A stretch of 64,000 nt of DNA from positions 6,756,070-6,820,069 of the forward strand of contig NC_067481.1 in the NCBI RefSeq assembly GCF_947179515.1, written 5' to 3'. Position 1 is the stretch's first letter; every line of letters begins with the position of its first letter. Below are positions 52,410 through 62,332 of the stretch, one piece after another. The position numbers and the translations under genes were made by a program. The notes under the pieces were generated by a model. The model was not told the origin of the DNA, did not search any database, and saw nothing but the letters and a program-made list of their open reading frames with translations. The stretch is from Apodemus sylvaticus (taxonomy: Eukaryota; Chordata; Mammalia; Rodentia; Muridae).

Positions 52410-52581
52410 AGTGTAGGCCAATTGGCAGGGCGGGGCTGCCTTCTATCTGGCCACTTCTCTTAATCATCACTCTTCTGATCCAGGGTGGCATTGTGTGTCC
52501 CAGTGTGCAAGAATAGCCCCAGAAGAGGAAAGGCTGAGCCCAGAGCTCTTCAGAGGGAAGATTCCCTTCCCCCTGCTTCAG
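52410..52581 (+). promoter_or_regulatory. Grb2: Candidate alternative Grb2 promoter and exon 2 acceptor
   Basis: A CCAAT box (52,418-52,422) and GC box (GGGCGGGGC, 52,429-52,437) lie 150-165 bases before exon 2. The last 20 bases form a polypyrimidine tract and AG acceptor (AG at 52,580-52,581). Motifs are seen; promoter use is inferred. Confidence 0.45.
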
Positions 52582-52608
52582 GCTGCTGAGCACTGAGCGG
52601 CGCTCAGA
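52582..52608 (+). other. Grb2: Grb2 exon 2, 5' UTR part
   Basis: 27 bases from the acceptor to the start codon, containing no upstream ATG. The start context is AGAATGG, with A at -3 and G at +4. Confidence 0.85.
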
Positions 52609-52686
52609 ATGGAAGCCATCGCCAAATATGACTTCAAAGCTACTGCTGACGATGAGCTGAGCTTCAAGAGGGGGGACATCCTTAAG
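52609..52686 (+). CDS. Grb2: Grb2 coding exon 2: residues 1-26 of growth factor receptor-bound protein 2 (partial)
   Basis: GRB2 is a cytosolic adaptor of 217 residues (SH3-SH2-SH3). Its SH2 domain binds phosphotyrosine (pYxN) on receptors and its SH3 domains bind SOS, coupling receptor tyrosine kinases to RAS-MAPK. The 26 codons here start MEAIAKYDFKATADDELSF and match the mammalian protein throughout as I know it. They hold the ALYDF-type motif of the N-terminal SH3 (AKYDF, residues 5-9) and the acidic RT-loop region (ADDELSF, residues 13-19). The exon ends after Lys26 in phase 0 at AAG/GTAAGC (52,686/52,687), so the rest of the SH3 (from VLNEE) must come from a downstream exon, which is not in this window. 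Acceptor, start context and donor are all strong, and it is not a retrocopy because introns flank it. Confidence 0.98.
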
Positions 52687-52689
52687 GTA

Positions 52690-53690
52690 AGCTCGCTCGT
52701 GTGCTTGCTTCTCGGGCTTGGCTGCCTTCCCTCACCGTGCCAACACACAAAGCAGCTGTGTTGTTCTTTTGTCAGTGCACACTTTCAGCATTTGTCACCA
52801 GGTCTGATTGGATAGCTTGCAGTAGATACTGTGTGGATTATTAAATGTGACAGAAGAGAGTCGCTGTGCTGTGTCGTCCTAACTGCCTTTGTGTGAATGT
52901 CTGGGTTTGTTTTTGTTTTTGATTCAGGAAAAGTCAAAGGAAAGGGGTTTGAGTGACAGGCTTAGCCATGTGAAATTGCATTAAAAATAAAAACATGCAT
53001 AAAAATAAATAAAAATCCTAAATGTGAAATTTTTAGTGTAAGAGTATTCCTCTGGTCTTAAAACTGCATAGTCAGAAGAATCTGCATTTCATGGTAGGAT
53101 CCTACTGGGTTAGAGGCTGCTTAGAAAGATTGGGAGTATTTGCCTAAACTCACTGAAGAGTTCAGCATCTTATTTCTGAAAAAAAAACAAACAAACAATG
53201 GAATTCTACATCCTAGTGTTTAACCTGCCCTTATACACATCAGATTTTGACTTTCTTTAGAGGAGCTTGAGCAATCCCTGCACATTAAAATCTAACTGCA
53301 TAAAGAATTGATCTTGTTTAGAAGCAGTCACCTCACAGTTTGCAGCTTATTGAGCCGTGCTCTGACGTGAGCGTCAGCGGCCCACCTGCACACGGCCATT
53401 TCCCCAGTTGGCTGGGGCAGGTCGCCCTTCTGGACAGCAGTTTCCTCTATAGGGGTGAGTCTTGTCTAAGCATGTGAATTTGAGCGAATGTCTCTGTGCT
53501 GTTCTTCCCTCGAAGCCTCGGTCCACATTGTCGGGATTCAACAGCTGCCTTACTGCCACCCCTGAGTGATGCTCTTCTGCTTATGGGGGAGACAGCGAAA
53601 AAGCAGGATTCAGGAAGAAGTATAAAGACTCACATAGCCTAGCGATAGTTAACATTTGCCCTCAGTGCTCAAAGTGAGGGAGTGTTGCGT
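52690..53690. other. SINE-free start of intron 2
   Basis: About 1 kb with no recognised SINE; includes short A-runs near 52,983 and 53,180. Confidence 0.45.
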
Positions 53691-53694
53691 GATA

Positions 53695-54165
53695 AAGCTT
53701 TTCCAGGAGCTGCAGCACACAGCCACTCAGCCCAGATAGGGAGCTCACAGCAGACTGAAGTATGGACAAGCTAAAGTTCAACTCAGTGAGCCAGTGGGTT
53801 TTATTGGAGTGAGTTACAGGAATGTGGGTGAGGGGTTACTTACAGGAGCAGAAATGACTCAAAGACAGCTGTGTCATCAGGTCCCACCCCAGCATGGGTG
53901 ACAGCTCACAACAGCTGGAGCTCACTGCACAGCCCGCAGGCAGCTCAACAGGTTGGAGAGTGTCTTTTTAAAGTGACTCTGGCCTAAACCTCCTCTAGGC
54001 AACTGGTCTGGACTCAGTCTTCTCACAGCTCTTCTTCCTTGAGTCTTTTCTTGACAGCTCAGCTCTGAGAAGGAGACATTGATGAGCTTTTATTACTTAA
54101 TTTGCCAGGGAGGCCCTTGTGCATCTGGTTAGTTTCAGGGACTTCCTGCAGCTATTTTGAGTTGT
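53695..54165 (-). repeat. LTR-like repeat, minus copy
   Basis: Reverse complement of the element at 46,730-47,215. On its own strand it carries CCAATAAAACCC (about plus 53,796-53,807), a poly(A)-type signal. Confidence 0.75.
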
Positions 54166-54169
54166 TTAC

Positions 54170-54600
54170 CTTCCTGCCTAAAGAGCTTCCCTGATGGATG
54201 GGATGTTTCAATCTCAGAGGAGCATTTCGTAGATTTCCCACACCAGTCAACGGGCTCTGAAATGAGGGACCTTGGCTCCGAAGTTCACCTGTGATGTGGC
54301 TGCTGCAGTCACCCCCGTGCCTAAGAAATGTCAGTTGAATGCCACAGAAGGTTGTGCTGGAGGGCCACTCCCAGACTAGAAGACTTGGTGGTGACACAAA
54401 ACTCTTTGAGAGTCGGACAGAAGAGAAGCAGACCTGACTTTACAGCACCGATGTCCTATGTGTGCCTCATAGAGCAGAACTTAGAGGGACCGTTGGCCAT
54501 CGGTGCAGAGGTCTTTGGTTACTGTGCTGTCTCATAATGAGGTTGCCTACTCAGGCAGGAGGCAACTGCAGCCTGTACAAAAGCTCTTTAGAGCCAGTTC
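54170..54600. other. Unique intronic stretch
   Basis: Nothing recognised. Confidence 0.4.
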
Positions 54601-54604
54601 TTGT

Positions 54605-54735
54605 TGATTTGGGGTTTTTTGTTTGTTTGTTTTGATTTTGGTTTTTTGAGACATGGTCTCTCTGTAACCCAGGACTGCTTAAAACTCACTATATAGTCCA
54701 AGATTATAGGTGAGACCCACCATGCCTGACACTGT
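54605..54735 (-). repeat. Old B1 SINE, partial
   Basis: GTTTTTTGAGACATGGTCTC to GTGAGACCCACCATGCC, with an internal deletion. Confidence 0.75.
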
Positions 54736-54901
54736 TTGTCTTACTTAAATACATAAAGGCCCCATTTAACTTATTCTAGTAACTTGAACTTGTAGGGCTG
54801 ACAGTTTATATTCTTGTTAATGTATCCTATTGCCTGTTAACACTGGATCAACAAATTAAAACAAAACCAGGGACTCTAAGCAACAGCACTCCCTGATGAC
54901 T

Positions 54902-55117
54902 GTCTAAAAAAGATTAAAAACTAGGGCTGGAGAGATGGCTCTGCTCTTAGAGTATGGCCTGCTCTTCCTAATGGCCAGAGTTTGATTCCCAGTACCGATG
55001 TTGGGTGGCTCACAGCTCTAGAGGAAGCAGCACCCTCTTTTGGCCTTAGTTTCTGAGCTGCCTCTACACCTATATGATGGGGCAGCCCTCAGCCCTCACA
55101 GGGCCAGAAAACACTAA
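54902..55117 (+). repeat. Inverted duplication, left arm (contains a B3-type SINE)
   Basis: Runs from GTCTAAAAAAGATT to CCAGAAAACACTAA. Its reverse complement recurs at 56,027-56,243 with about four differences over about 215 bases. The arm includes an atypical B2/B3-type SINE (GGCTGGAGAGATGGCTCTGC) plus flanking sequence on both sides. It ends abruptly inside a reversed B1. Confidence 0.92.
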
Positions 55118-55245
55118 ACTTCTCTGTATAGCTCTGGCTGTCCTGGAACTCACTCTGTAGACCAGACTGGCCTCGAACTCAGAAATCCACCTGCCTCTGC
55201 CTCCCAGAGTGCTGGGATTATAGGCGTGCGCCACCACCACCCAGC
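55118..55245 (-). repeat. B1 SINE truncated at its tail by the inverted duplication
   Basis: Begins directly at CTTCTCTGTATAGCTCTGG without the usual T-run and GAGACAGGG, so the tail end was lost at the junction. Confidence 0.9.
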
Positions 55246-55257
55246 CAGATCTCTTCA

Positions 55258-55400
55258 GTTTTAATTTTCATTTCTCTGATGGCTGGTGAGGTTGAATAAT
55301 ATTTGTTCATATTTTTATTGACCATTTGGGGTTTGTTCCTGTTGTCTATTGAGAGCTCACTGCTTGTTTCATTGGTCCATTTGTTGACCAGGAGACTTGT
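55258..55400 (-). repeat. L1 LINE ORF2 fragment
   Basis: TTTCATTTCTCTGATGGCTGG and the following TTTGTTCATATTTTTATTGACC resemble the antisense strand near the 3' end of L1 ORF2. Short and diverged. Confidence 0.5.
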
Positions 55401-55429
55401 TTACTTTTTGCAACTTATTTTTGCTTTTG

Positions 55430-55800
55430 TGTGTAGGTATAAGAAAAGGCCTCATTCTGGGATCTAGCTTGGCCTGGACCTCATGGTATAGTGCGGATAG
55501 TCTGAACTTGAGGTTTTCCTCTTGAGTTAGCCTTCTGGGTACTGGATTACAGTTGTGAAGAACCTAGATGTGAGCTGTGCTGTCTCTTCTCTTCTCTTCT
55601 CTTCTCTTCTCTTCTCTTCTCTTCTCTTCTCTTCTCTTCTCTTCTCTTCTCTTCTCTTCTCGAGACATTGCCTCATTTTGTAGTCTAGGCTGTTAACAGA
55701 AATTACTATGTAGTCAGTCTGGGCTCAAACTCATGGGCAATCCTCCTGCCTCAGCCTGTTAGAATTACAGATATGAGCCACTATGCTCAGCTTGAGTTCT
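55430..55800 (-). repeat. Old B1-type SINEs around a CTTCT repeat
   Basis: Reversed B1-like pieces at 55,445-55,575 and 55,665-55,795 flank the pentanucleotide tract. Confidence 0.55.
55583..55661. repeat. (CTTCT)n pentanucleotide microsatellite
   Basis: About 15 uninterrupted TCTCT/CTTCT units. Confidence 0.97.
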
Positions 55801-55832
55801 TTCAAGGCAAGTAGATTCCTGACCCTTATGTT

Positions 55833-55910
55833 CACTTTGTCAGCTGAATGTCAGTTTCCACATGAGTGCTGAGAATGAACTTTCAGTTCCTACATGTCTG
55901 GAGGAGCTGG
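55833..55910 (+). repeat. 78-bp block shared with 30,946-31,023
   Basis: Same length and one mismatch by eye against the upstream copy; here it is followed by GAGAGAGAC without the G-rich expansion. Confidence 0.9.
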
Positions 55911-56026
55911 GAGAGAGACGCACTTCCCTCTTCTGGGGAAAGAACTGACTGCCGACATGCTGCTCTCCTTCCCAGCCTGCCTCTGACAGTGGTTGGACTC
56001 ACTGCCAGCAGACTGTTTGTGAAGCT

Positions 56027-56243
56027 CTTAGTGTTTTCTGGCCCTGTGAGGGCTGAGGGCTGCCCCATCATATAGGTGTAGAGGCAGCTCAGAAACTAAG
56101 GCCAAAAGAGGGTGCTGCTTCCTCTAGAGCTGTGAGCCACCCAACATCGGTGCTGGGAATCAAACTCTGGTCATTAGGAAGAGCAGGGCATACTCTAAGA
56201 GCAGAGCCATCTCTCCAGCCCTAGTTTTAAATCTTTTTTAGAC
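56027..56243 (-). repeat. Inverted duplication, right arm
   Basis: Reverse complement of 54,902-55,117. The sequence inward of this arm (55,911-56,026) is not found beside the left arm. Confidence 0.92.
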
Positions 56244-56249
56244 TAAAGA

Positions 56250-56775
56250 ACACCATAGTCTGTGCTTACTGTCAAAACTCTGAGACCTTAAAAAAAAAAA
56301 CAAAACAAACCCAAAATGAAAGTCTTGATCTACTTGGCAGATACTCTCTGATTTCACCACCTCCTCATGTGGAATGAAAAACAACAGTTTCCCTGTGTTA
56401 TAAAGAGTTAGACTCCAGGCTAGCTTCTGAGTCTTAATTCTTTACTAACTAGCCAGTTGGACTTATGATCTTGGACCGCTTGCTTAGCAGTTTTGCATTT
56501 TGGTTCTCTCATCTGTAAAATGTGAATAGCAATACCCTCCATCCTAGGGCCACCATAACGTTTAGATGAGCTAACACATTAGTGTACTCAAAGCAATGAC
56601 TAACATACACAGACAGTAATTGGCTAGCTGCTGTCAGTTTTACTAATATGATTCAGGACCATAGGCAGTGTTGGGGACCTCCTAAATCCTATGCCTCTAC
56701 CTAGCAAACTGGTAAATGCTTATCTGCTGTTACCTCAAAGTCAGGATTGCCTGTCTCAGAGCTCAACTGAGATAC
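56250..56775. other. Unique intronic stretch
   Basis: A-run near 56,290; otherwise nothing recognised. Confidence 0.4.
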
Positions 56776-56779
56776 GGGT

Positions 56780-57265
56780 ATTTGGTTTTACTTTTGGTTT
56801 GTTTGACTGAGGGTCTCACTCTGGAACCCTGGATGTTCTGGAACTCCCTGTAGACTGGAACTTGGCCTTGGACTCACAGAGATCTGTGATTCGTGAGTTC
56901 TCTCTGCCTCTCAAGTTCTGGGATTAGAGGCTTGTGACACCACACCCAGCTCCTTAGTATGTGTGTAAACACCAGGTAGCTGAAGATGTAGCTCAGTGCA
57001 AAGTGCATGCCTAACATGCAGTCTGTGTGCCTAACATGCAGAACCCCATAGTCCCTCTGTAGTACTGTGGGAAAACACACCACACAGTCACACACTCATT
57101 CATTTGTTCACTCACTCATTCATTGTCGGTTTTTAGGCAGGGTTTCTCTGTGTAGCCTTGGCTGTGCTGGAACTTCCTCTGTAGACCAGGCTGGCCAAGA
57201 ACTCACAGAAAGCTGCCTACTTTTGCCTGTTGAGCACCGGGGTCAAGGGCGTGTGCCTGGCTAAA
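56780..57265 (-). repeat. Two old reversed B1 SINEs around an ID-type piece
   Basis: Reversed B1 (56,785-56,955), plus-oriented ID-like GTAGCTCAGTGCAAAGTGC (56,975-57,075), reversed B1 (57,130-57,263). A 17-base unit GTGTGCCTAACATGCAG-like is repeated at about 57,004 and 57,026. Confidence 0.65.
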
Positions 57266-57269
57266 TCAT

Positions 57270-57770
57270 AACTTTTAATACATTGGTATTTTCCATATTT
57301 TACTGATTATTTTTAGTGGTTACATAATACATCTAGATAATGTTCTATAATTGACTCTCCTAGTTCCCTGTTACTCAGTTTCTTGATTGTTTCTATTAAT
57401 AATTTAGTTTTTAATCTCACAGGGGGACATTTAATACTATGTTGTCCTGTTGTCTGATGCGTACTTTAGACAGTTCCAGAGAATGGCCCCTAAATTCTCA
57501 GCCAGAATAGATCTAACTGTACCTCTGTCTGCTCATTTAGTTTCTGGATAACAGTAAGGCATTATTTCAGAGTTTGCTAGTGTGTTATGGGACTATGATA
57601 ACCAGATTTGTCAAATGTGCAAACATCTTTTGAGATCTAGAATGCTTGTTTCCTGAGGCATGTTTTATTTTGTGCTGTTTGTTAAGATGATTATTCACCT
57701 TCTTAGCTCTGACATTAAGTTAATAAGTAATTATGATACTAGAGGAATTTGGTGTGATTTTCTCTATCTA
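57270..57770. other. AT-rich unique intronic stretch
   Basis: Nothing recognised. Confidence 0.4.
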
Positions 57771-57774
57771 CTGT

Positions 57775-57905
57775 AGTTTGTTTTTGAGACAAGGTCTTGC
57801 GATATATATACCTGTTTGGCTTGACCCCAACCATGTAGAACAGGCTGGAGATCTGTCTCTGCCTCCCCAGTGCTGGGACTGAAGGTATGGACCACTAATG
57901 CTCAC
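57775..57905 (-). repeat. Old B1 SINE
   Basis: TTTGAGACAAGGTCTTGC and CCCAGTGCTGGGACTGAAGG. Confidence 0.75.
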
Positions 57906-58227
57906 TCACTCTGTGTGTGGTTTATCTTAGTTTTCCTTCTTCGAACCAAACGAATCTCTTCTAAACAGGCTCCTAGCTCATGCCTAGAAAAAGATAGGAA
58001 AAAAAAACTGGGTTTTGTTAAGTTTATACTGCAGGTGTGCTTTAAAGTTCCAGATCTGTGCTAGAGGATGATGAGAGACCTCCTCGTTCTTGAGCACTGG
58101 CATTTCCAGTAGTCTGGATGCTGGGGCTTGGGGCTGTGGAGGACTCTTAATCTCTCGGGCCAGCATTCTAACAGTAGGTGTATTTGTGGATGATGTGTTT
58201 ATAAAAAGATAATGAGATAAAAGAATA

Positions 58228-58525
58228 TGTTCTATGGGGGTGTGGTGAGGTATGGGGGAAGGAGATGTCTCAGGGGGCCCATGCCAAGGCATCCCTTCCC
58301 CCTGAGGTACCAGCCGCATAAGAGGGTAGTAGAGGCAGAGAGAGGCAGAGAGTAAAGAAGTATTGGCCAGTCATGACCACGTGGAGAGAGAGGGGAAGAG
58401 AATGGGGAGAGAGGGAGCTAGAGGCAAGAGAGGGAAGAGGGTCAAGCAGCCCCTTTTATAGTGAGCCAGGCTTTCCTGGCTGTTGCCAGGTAACCGTGGG
58501 GCGGAGCTTAGACAGAATGCTAACC
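58228..58525 (-). repeat. Solo LTR, second copy
   Basis: Related to 1884-2233 in the same orientation. Keeps the TATAAAAGGGG core (plus 58,450-58,460 region) but a deletion has removed the segment with AATAAA. It is antisense to Grb2. Confidence 0.75.
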
Positions 58526-58604
58526 ATGGACATGACTTTCGTAATCTCAAAAAGGCATAGATTAACAGTTCTCCAGACAGTAATTCACTAGTAACTTCTT
58601 TTGT

Positions 58605-58738
58605 TTGACTGGGGTTTTTGTTTTGTTTTTTAGAAAGGATATCCCTGTGTAGCTCTCTCTTATAATTCTCTCTAGACTGAAAGTTATAGACATACTTCTC
58701 CCTCAGCTTACCAAGGGCTAGAGATATAGGCATGAGTG
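58605..58738 (-). repeat. Old B1 SINE
   Basis: TTTTTTAGAAAGGATATCCC and TACCAAGGGCTAGAGATATAGGC, strongly diverged. Confidence 0.55.
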
Positions 58739-58739
58739 T

Positions 58740-59105
58740 TAGAGCCCAACTAGTTCTACTGAAAATCCAGAGGTTTCTTTATCTTGTTTTTGGGGTCAGT
58801 TTTAGTTCTAGTCCAGCCCCAGCCCCTGGTTTACTATATGTCAAATTTTGCAGCATGTTTGGCTTTGAAATGTAATCAATGACTTGGAATGATGTACAGC
58901 TTCTCAATAATACATTTAAAATAAAATGATTTTATTTTTACAATGTTTATTAGAATAATTCAACTGGAGAATGTAAGGAAAGTGAGGTTATACTCCCTCC
59001 TGTGGCCACATAACTTTTTTGAAGTTAAGTAAATTTCAAGTTCTCATTGAAAGTTTATTAAAGTCTCGCCCACATCATCAATGTTGATGTTTCTAAGACT
59101 TCAGG
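58740..59105. other. AT-rich unique intronic stretch
   Basis: Nothing recognised. Confidence 0.4.
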
Positions 59106-59106
59106 A

Positions 59107-59271
59107 AGAGCCAGACGGTGGTGGCGCACGCCTGTAATCCCAGCATTTGGGAGGCAGAGGCAGGCGGATTTCTGAGTTCGAGGGCAGCCTGGTCTACAGA
59201 GTGAGTTCCAGGACAGCCAGAGCTATACAGAGAAACCCTGTCTCGAAAAAACCAAATCCAAACAAAACAAA
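59107..59271 (+). repeat. B1 SINE
   Basis: Full B1; AGACTTCAGGAA on both sides (59,096 and 59,271) is the target duplication. Confidence 0.94.
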
Positions 59272-59279
59272 AGACTTCA

Positions 59280-59920
59280 GGAAAAAGCTTTTAGTGTGTA
59301 CAGTCTCCATTGCCCTTCACACACACCATCATGATTGCTGTGCTTTCTGAAATAAACCAATTAAACCAAAGTCCAGATGCACGAATGAATGTGAGCAGGC
59401 CCCTCACACCAAGTGTCCTGAACCTCCCTAGAGAATGAGAGGTTTTGTGACTGTCGGTTTATTAGAGAAGATCACACCTGAGATTTGTCAGTTTTTGGAA
59501 AAGTCGCTGTAACATCATCTACATGAGATACCCTTGCAGGCGAGTCTCACTGAGGGCCTCACCTAATACCAAAGTAGACACTGATGACCCGATGAATCTT
59601 ACTTGAAGTTTATTACTTAATTGATTTCATTTCCTGTGTGAGGTTAACTGCAGGAGAACCAGCCGAGCTTTCAGTTGTTCCTGGAGTTGGGAAGGGGGAG
59701 TTAAAGATTCCTTCAGTCCTCACCTGTGCCTCTGTCACCCAGCTGGGTGACATGAGCTTACTGGCCTCAGGCTGCTGTTCAGGACTTGCGTGAACCACAG
59801 CCCTTCGCATTTCTTTCCCACCTTCAGAAAGGCCCAGCAGGAAGGAATTGTCCCTCATCTGCAGGTCCTCAGGCCACCTACTCAAGCCATTTTCTGGTCT
59901 AGGCTTGGTTGGAGGCGCTT
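59280..59920. other. SINE-free intronic stretch
   Basis: About 640 bases without recognised repeat. A 90-codon minus-strand frame (59,885-59,613) shows no domain. Confidence 0.4.
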
Positions 59921-59924
59921 GTCT

Positions 59925-60755
59925 ACTAGCATGTAGTCTTGATGTATCTGAGACTGGCTTCAGACCTCCTGCCCTGTCTGCCTGGTAGCTGGGGCACCCT
60001 CACATTTGCCACCCTACCTGGCTTTCTGAACCTCTAGGTTCTGTTTTGTTTTGAGATATATTTTTGTTTTGGTTTGGTTTGGTTTGGTTTTTGTTTTTCA
60101 AGACAAGGTTTCTCTGTGTAGCCCTGACTGTCCTGGAACTCGCTCTGTAGACCAGGCTGGCCTTGAATTCAGAGATCTGCCTTCCTCTGCCTCAAGTGCT
60201 GGGATCACAGGCGTGCACCACCACCTCCCAGCATAGTCTTGCCTTATATCTCTGACTGGTCTCAGCTACTGGTCACACTTTTACTTCTGCTGAAATTGTT
60301 GGTGTCTTTTTTAGTTTTTAACACAGGGTCTCATTGTGTACCCCAGGCTGCCCTGAAACTCACCATGTAGACCAGGCTGCCCTTGGACTTCCATTTGCCT
60401 CCGCCTCTCCTGTGAGGGTTAAAGGTGGACACTGCTATGCCTGGTCTAGACTCTTTTGTTTTTTGTTTTGTTTTGTTTTGTTTTGTTTTGTTCTTGTGTG
60501 TACTGTTTATTTGAGAGAGGGTCTCACTGTATATAACTGGGTTGTCTGGATCTCACTCTACAGACAAGGTTGGCCTGGAACTGCCTGCCATCTGTTTCTC
60601 CTCCGTGCTGTGATTAAAGTTGTGTGCCACTATTCTCTCCTTTCTTAAAAGAAAAGTATAGCCCAGGCTGACCTTGAATTCACAACCTCCCTCTCAGCCT
60701 CCAAGTGCTAGGATTGCACCCATGCTGTGCCGAACCCAGTCTGCATTGAATGGAG
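59925..60755 (-). repeat. Cluster of reversed B1 SINEs
   Basis: A fragment (59,935-60,020), a good copy (60,060-60,235), and diverged copies at 60,310-60,450, 60,470-60,640 and 60,655-60,740. Confidence 0.8.
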
Positions 60756-60884
60756 TAAGATGCACACTAGATGAGTTAGCTCAGCTCTGGAACAGCTGCA
60801 CCTGAGTACCTAGGGTGTTAAGTGCAGCCACCATGTCTGCTGGGTTCTGTTTTCATCTAATTTTTTGTTGTGGTTGTTTTATTG

Positions 60885-61218
60885 TTTTGTATATGCTTGG
60901 CCCAGGGAGTGGCACTATTAGGAGGTGACACCTTGTTGAAGTAGGGGTGGTCTTCTGGAGGAAGTGTGTCACTGGGGGTGGGCTTAAGGCCCTCCATGTA
61001 GCTTCCTGGAAACAGTCTGTCTGCTCCTGGCTTCCTTTGGATGACAATGTAGAACTCTCAGCTCCTCCAGCACCATGCCTGTCTGAACTCTGATGTGTTT
61101 CCTGCCATGATGAAAATGGACTGAACCTTTAAACCAGCCCCAATTAAATGTTTTCCTTATAAGAGTTGCCTTGGACATGGTGTCTCTTCTGGCGGTGGAA
61201 ACCCTAACTAAGATAGTT
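60885..61218 (+). repeat. MaLR-type LTR
   Basis: GGGAGTGGCACTATTAGGAGG, CCTCCAGCACCATGCCTGTC, AATTAAATG poly(A)-type signal, end GAAACCCTAACTAAGA. This is the MT/ORR1 style of rodent MaLR; no second LTR is nearby. Confidence 0.82.
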
Positions 61219-61354
61219 GTGTAGCTGAGGTTAGCCCTGAAAAACTGGTACTCCAGCCTTTCCTCTACAGTGTTAGGACTACAGGCATTAACAATATGGC
61301 TGACTGCAGTGTCCATTTGTTTTCATTGTCTCTTTAAGAAAATACTTACTTTTT

Positions 61355-61505
61355 TCTAGGTAGTGGTGATAGTGTCACAGGTGGCTCATACCTTTAATCC
61401 CAGCACTCAAGGGACAAAGGCAGGGAGATCTCTTAAATTTTGGGCCACCTTGGTCTACAGAGTGAGTTCTAAGATAGCCAGAGCTACACGGGAAGACCTG
61501 TCCCT
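61355..61505 (+). repeat. Old B1 SINE
   Basis: GTCACAGGTGGCTCATACC to GAAGACCTGTCCCTAAAA. Confidence 0.82.
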
Positions 61506-61507
61506 AA

Positions 61508-61820
61508 AATTTTTTTTTTTATTATGGTTGTGTGTGTGTATACATACATACATACATACATACATACATACATACATACACACACACAGAAGTACCTTCA
61601 GAGTCCAGAAGAAGGTGTCAGATACGTGGAGCTGGAGCTGTGACCTAAACGCGGGTCCTCTACAAAAGCAGTGTGTCTGTTACAACAAGGGTGTGGATGG
61701 ACATCAGAGCACACCTTGCTAGAGTTTATTCTCTTTCAACCTTGTGTTCTGGGTCTCTAACTCAGTTCTTCAGGCTTGGTGGCAAGTACCTTCCCTGGCC
61801 AAACCATCTCACTGGCCCTT
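61508..61820 (-). repeat. B3-type SINE with CATA microsatellite
   Basis: A (CATA)n tract (61,535-61,578) with CA tail, then diverged reversed B3 with GCTGTGACCTAAACGCGGG. Confidence 0.65.
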
Positions 61821-61851
61821 AGTTTTTATTCTCATCTCAAATTATTCTCTC

Positions 61852-62005
61852 AGTTGGGCAGTGGTGGTGCATGCCTTTAATCTTAGCACTTGGAAGGCAG
61901 AGGCAAGTGGATTTCTTAGTTTGAGGCCAGCCTGGTCTACAGAGTGAGTTCCAGGACAGCCTGGGCAATACAGAGAAACCCTGTCTTGAAAAACTAAAAA
62001 CCAAA
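61852..62005 (+). repeat. B1 SINE
   Basis: GTTGGGCAGTGGTGGTGCATG to TGTCTTGAAAAACTAAAAACC; AAATTATTCTCT on both sides. Confidence 0.93.
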
Positions 62006-62009
62006 AATT

Positions 62010-62330
62010 ATTCTCTTACTTCTTTGGTGTGTTATTTATTGAGGAGCATGCTGTTTCATTCCTAGGTGCTTCTCTTATAATTCTGTTGTGGCTGTCACAC
62101 ATGTGTATGGCTCTAATCTGTTTAGATCATTGGAGTTGTTTTATGATTGTATAATCTGACCTGCTTTGTGATTGAGAGGAGGATTTGGTGTTGAGGGAGG
62201 TCAGCTGTAGGTGACTTAGCTGGCTAGCTACTTTTGTCCCTTCTTATATACTTGTGTTCCAGTCTGGCATTTTGATGAATTCTTTAAGCTACCCACCTTG
62301 ATGAAGTATACCTACAAATCCCCATAGACT
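62010..62330. other. Unique intronic stretch
   Basis: Nothing recognised. Confidence 0.4.
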
Positions 62331-62332
62331 AT

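Larger units (their letters stand above)
43895..52581 (+). other. Grb2: Grb2 intron 1
   Basis: Bounded by GTGAGT and by the pyrimidine-rich acceptor ending CCCCCTGCTTCAG at 52,581. The first 1.5 kb (to about 45,390) and the last 1.8 kb (from about 50,830) are poor in SINEs. Confidence 0.8.

Noticed and set aside
51963..52421. 152-codon minus-strand frame before Grb2 exon 2
   Set aside because: Ser/Pro-rich with no recognised domain; best explained by base composition of the putative promoter region.
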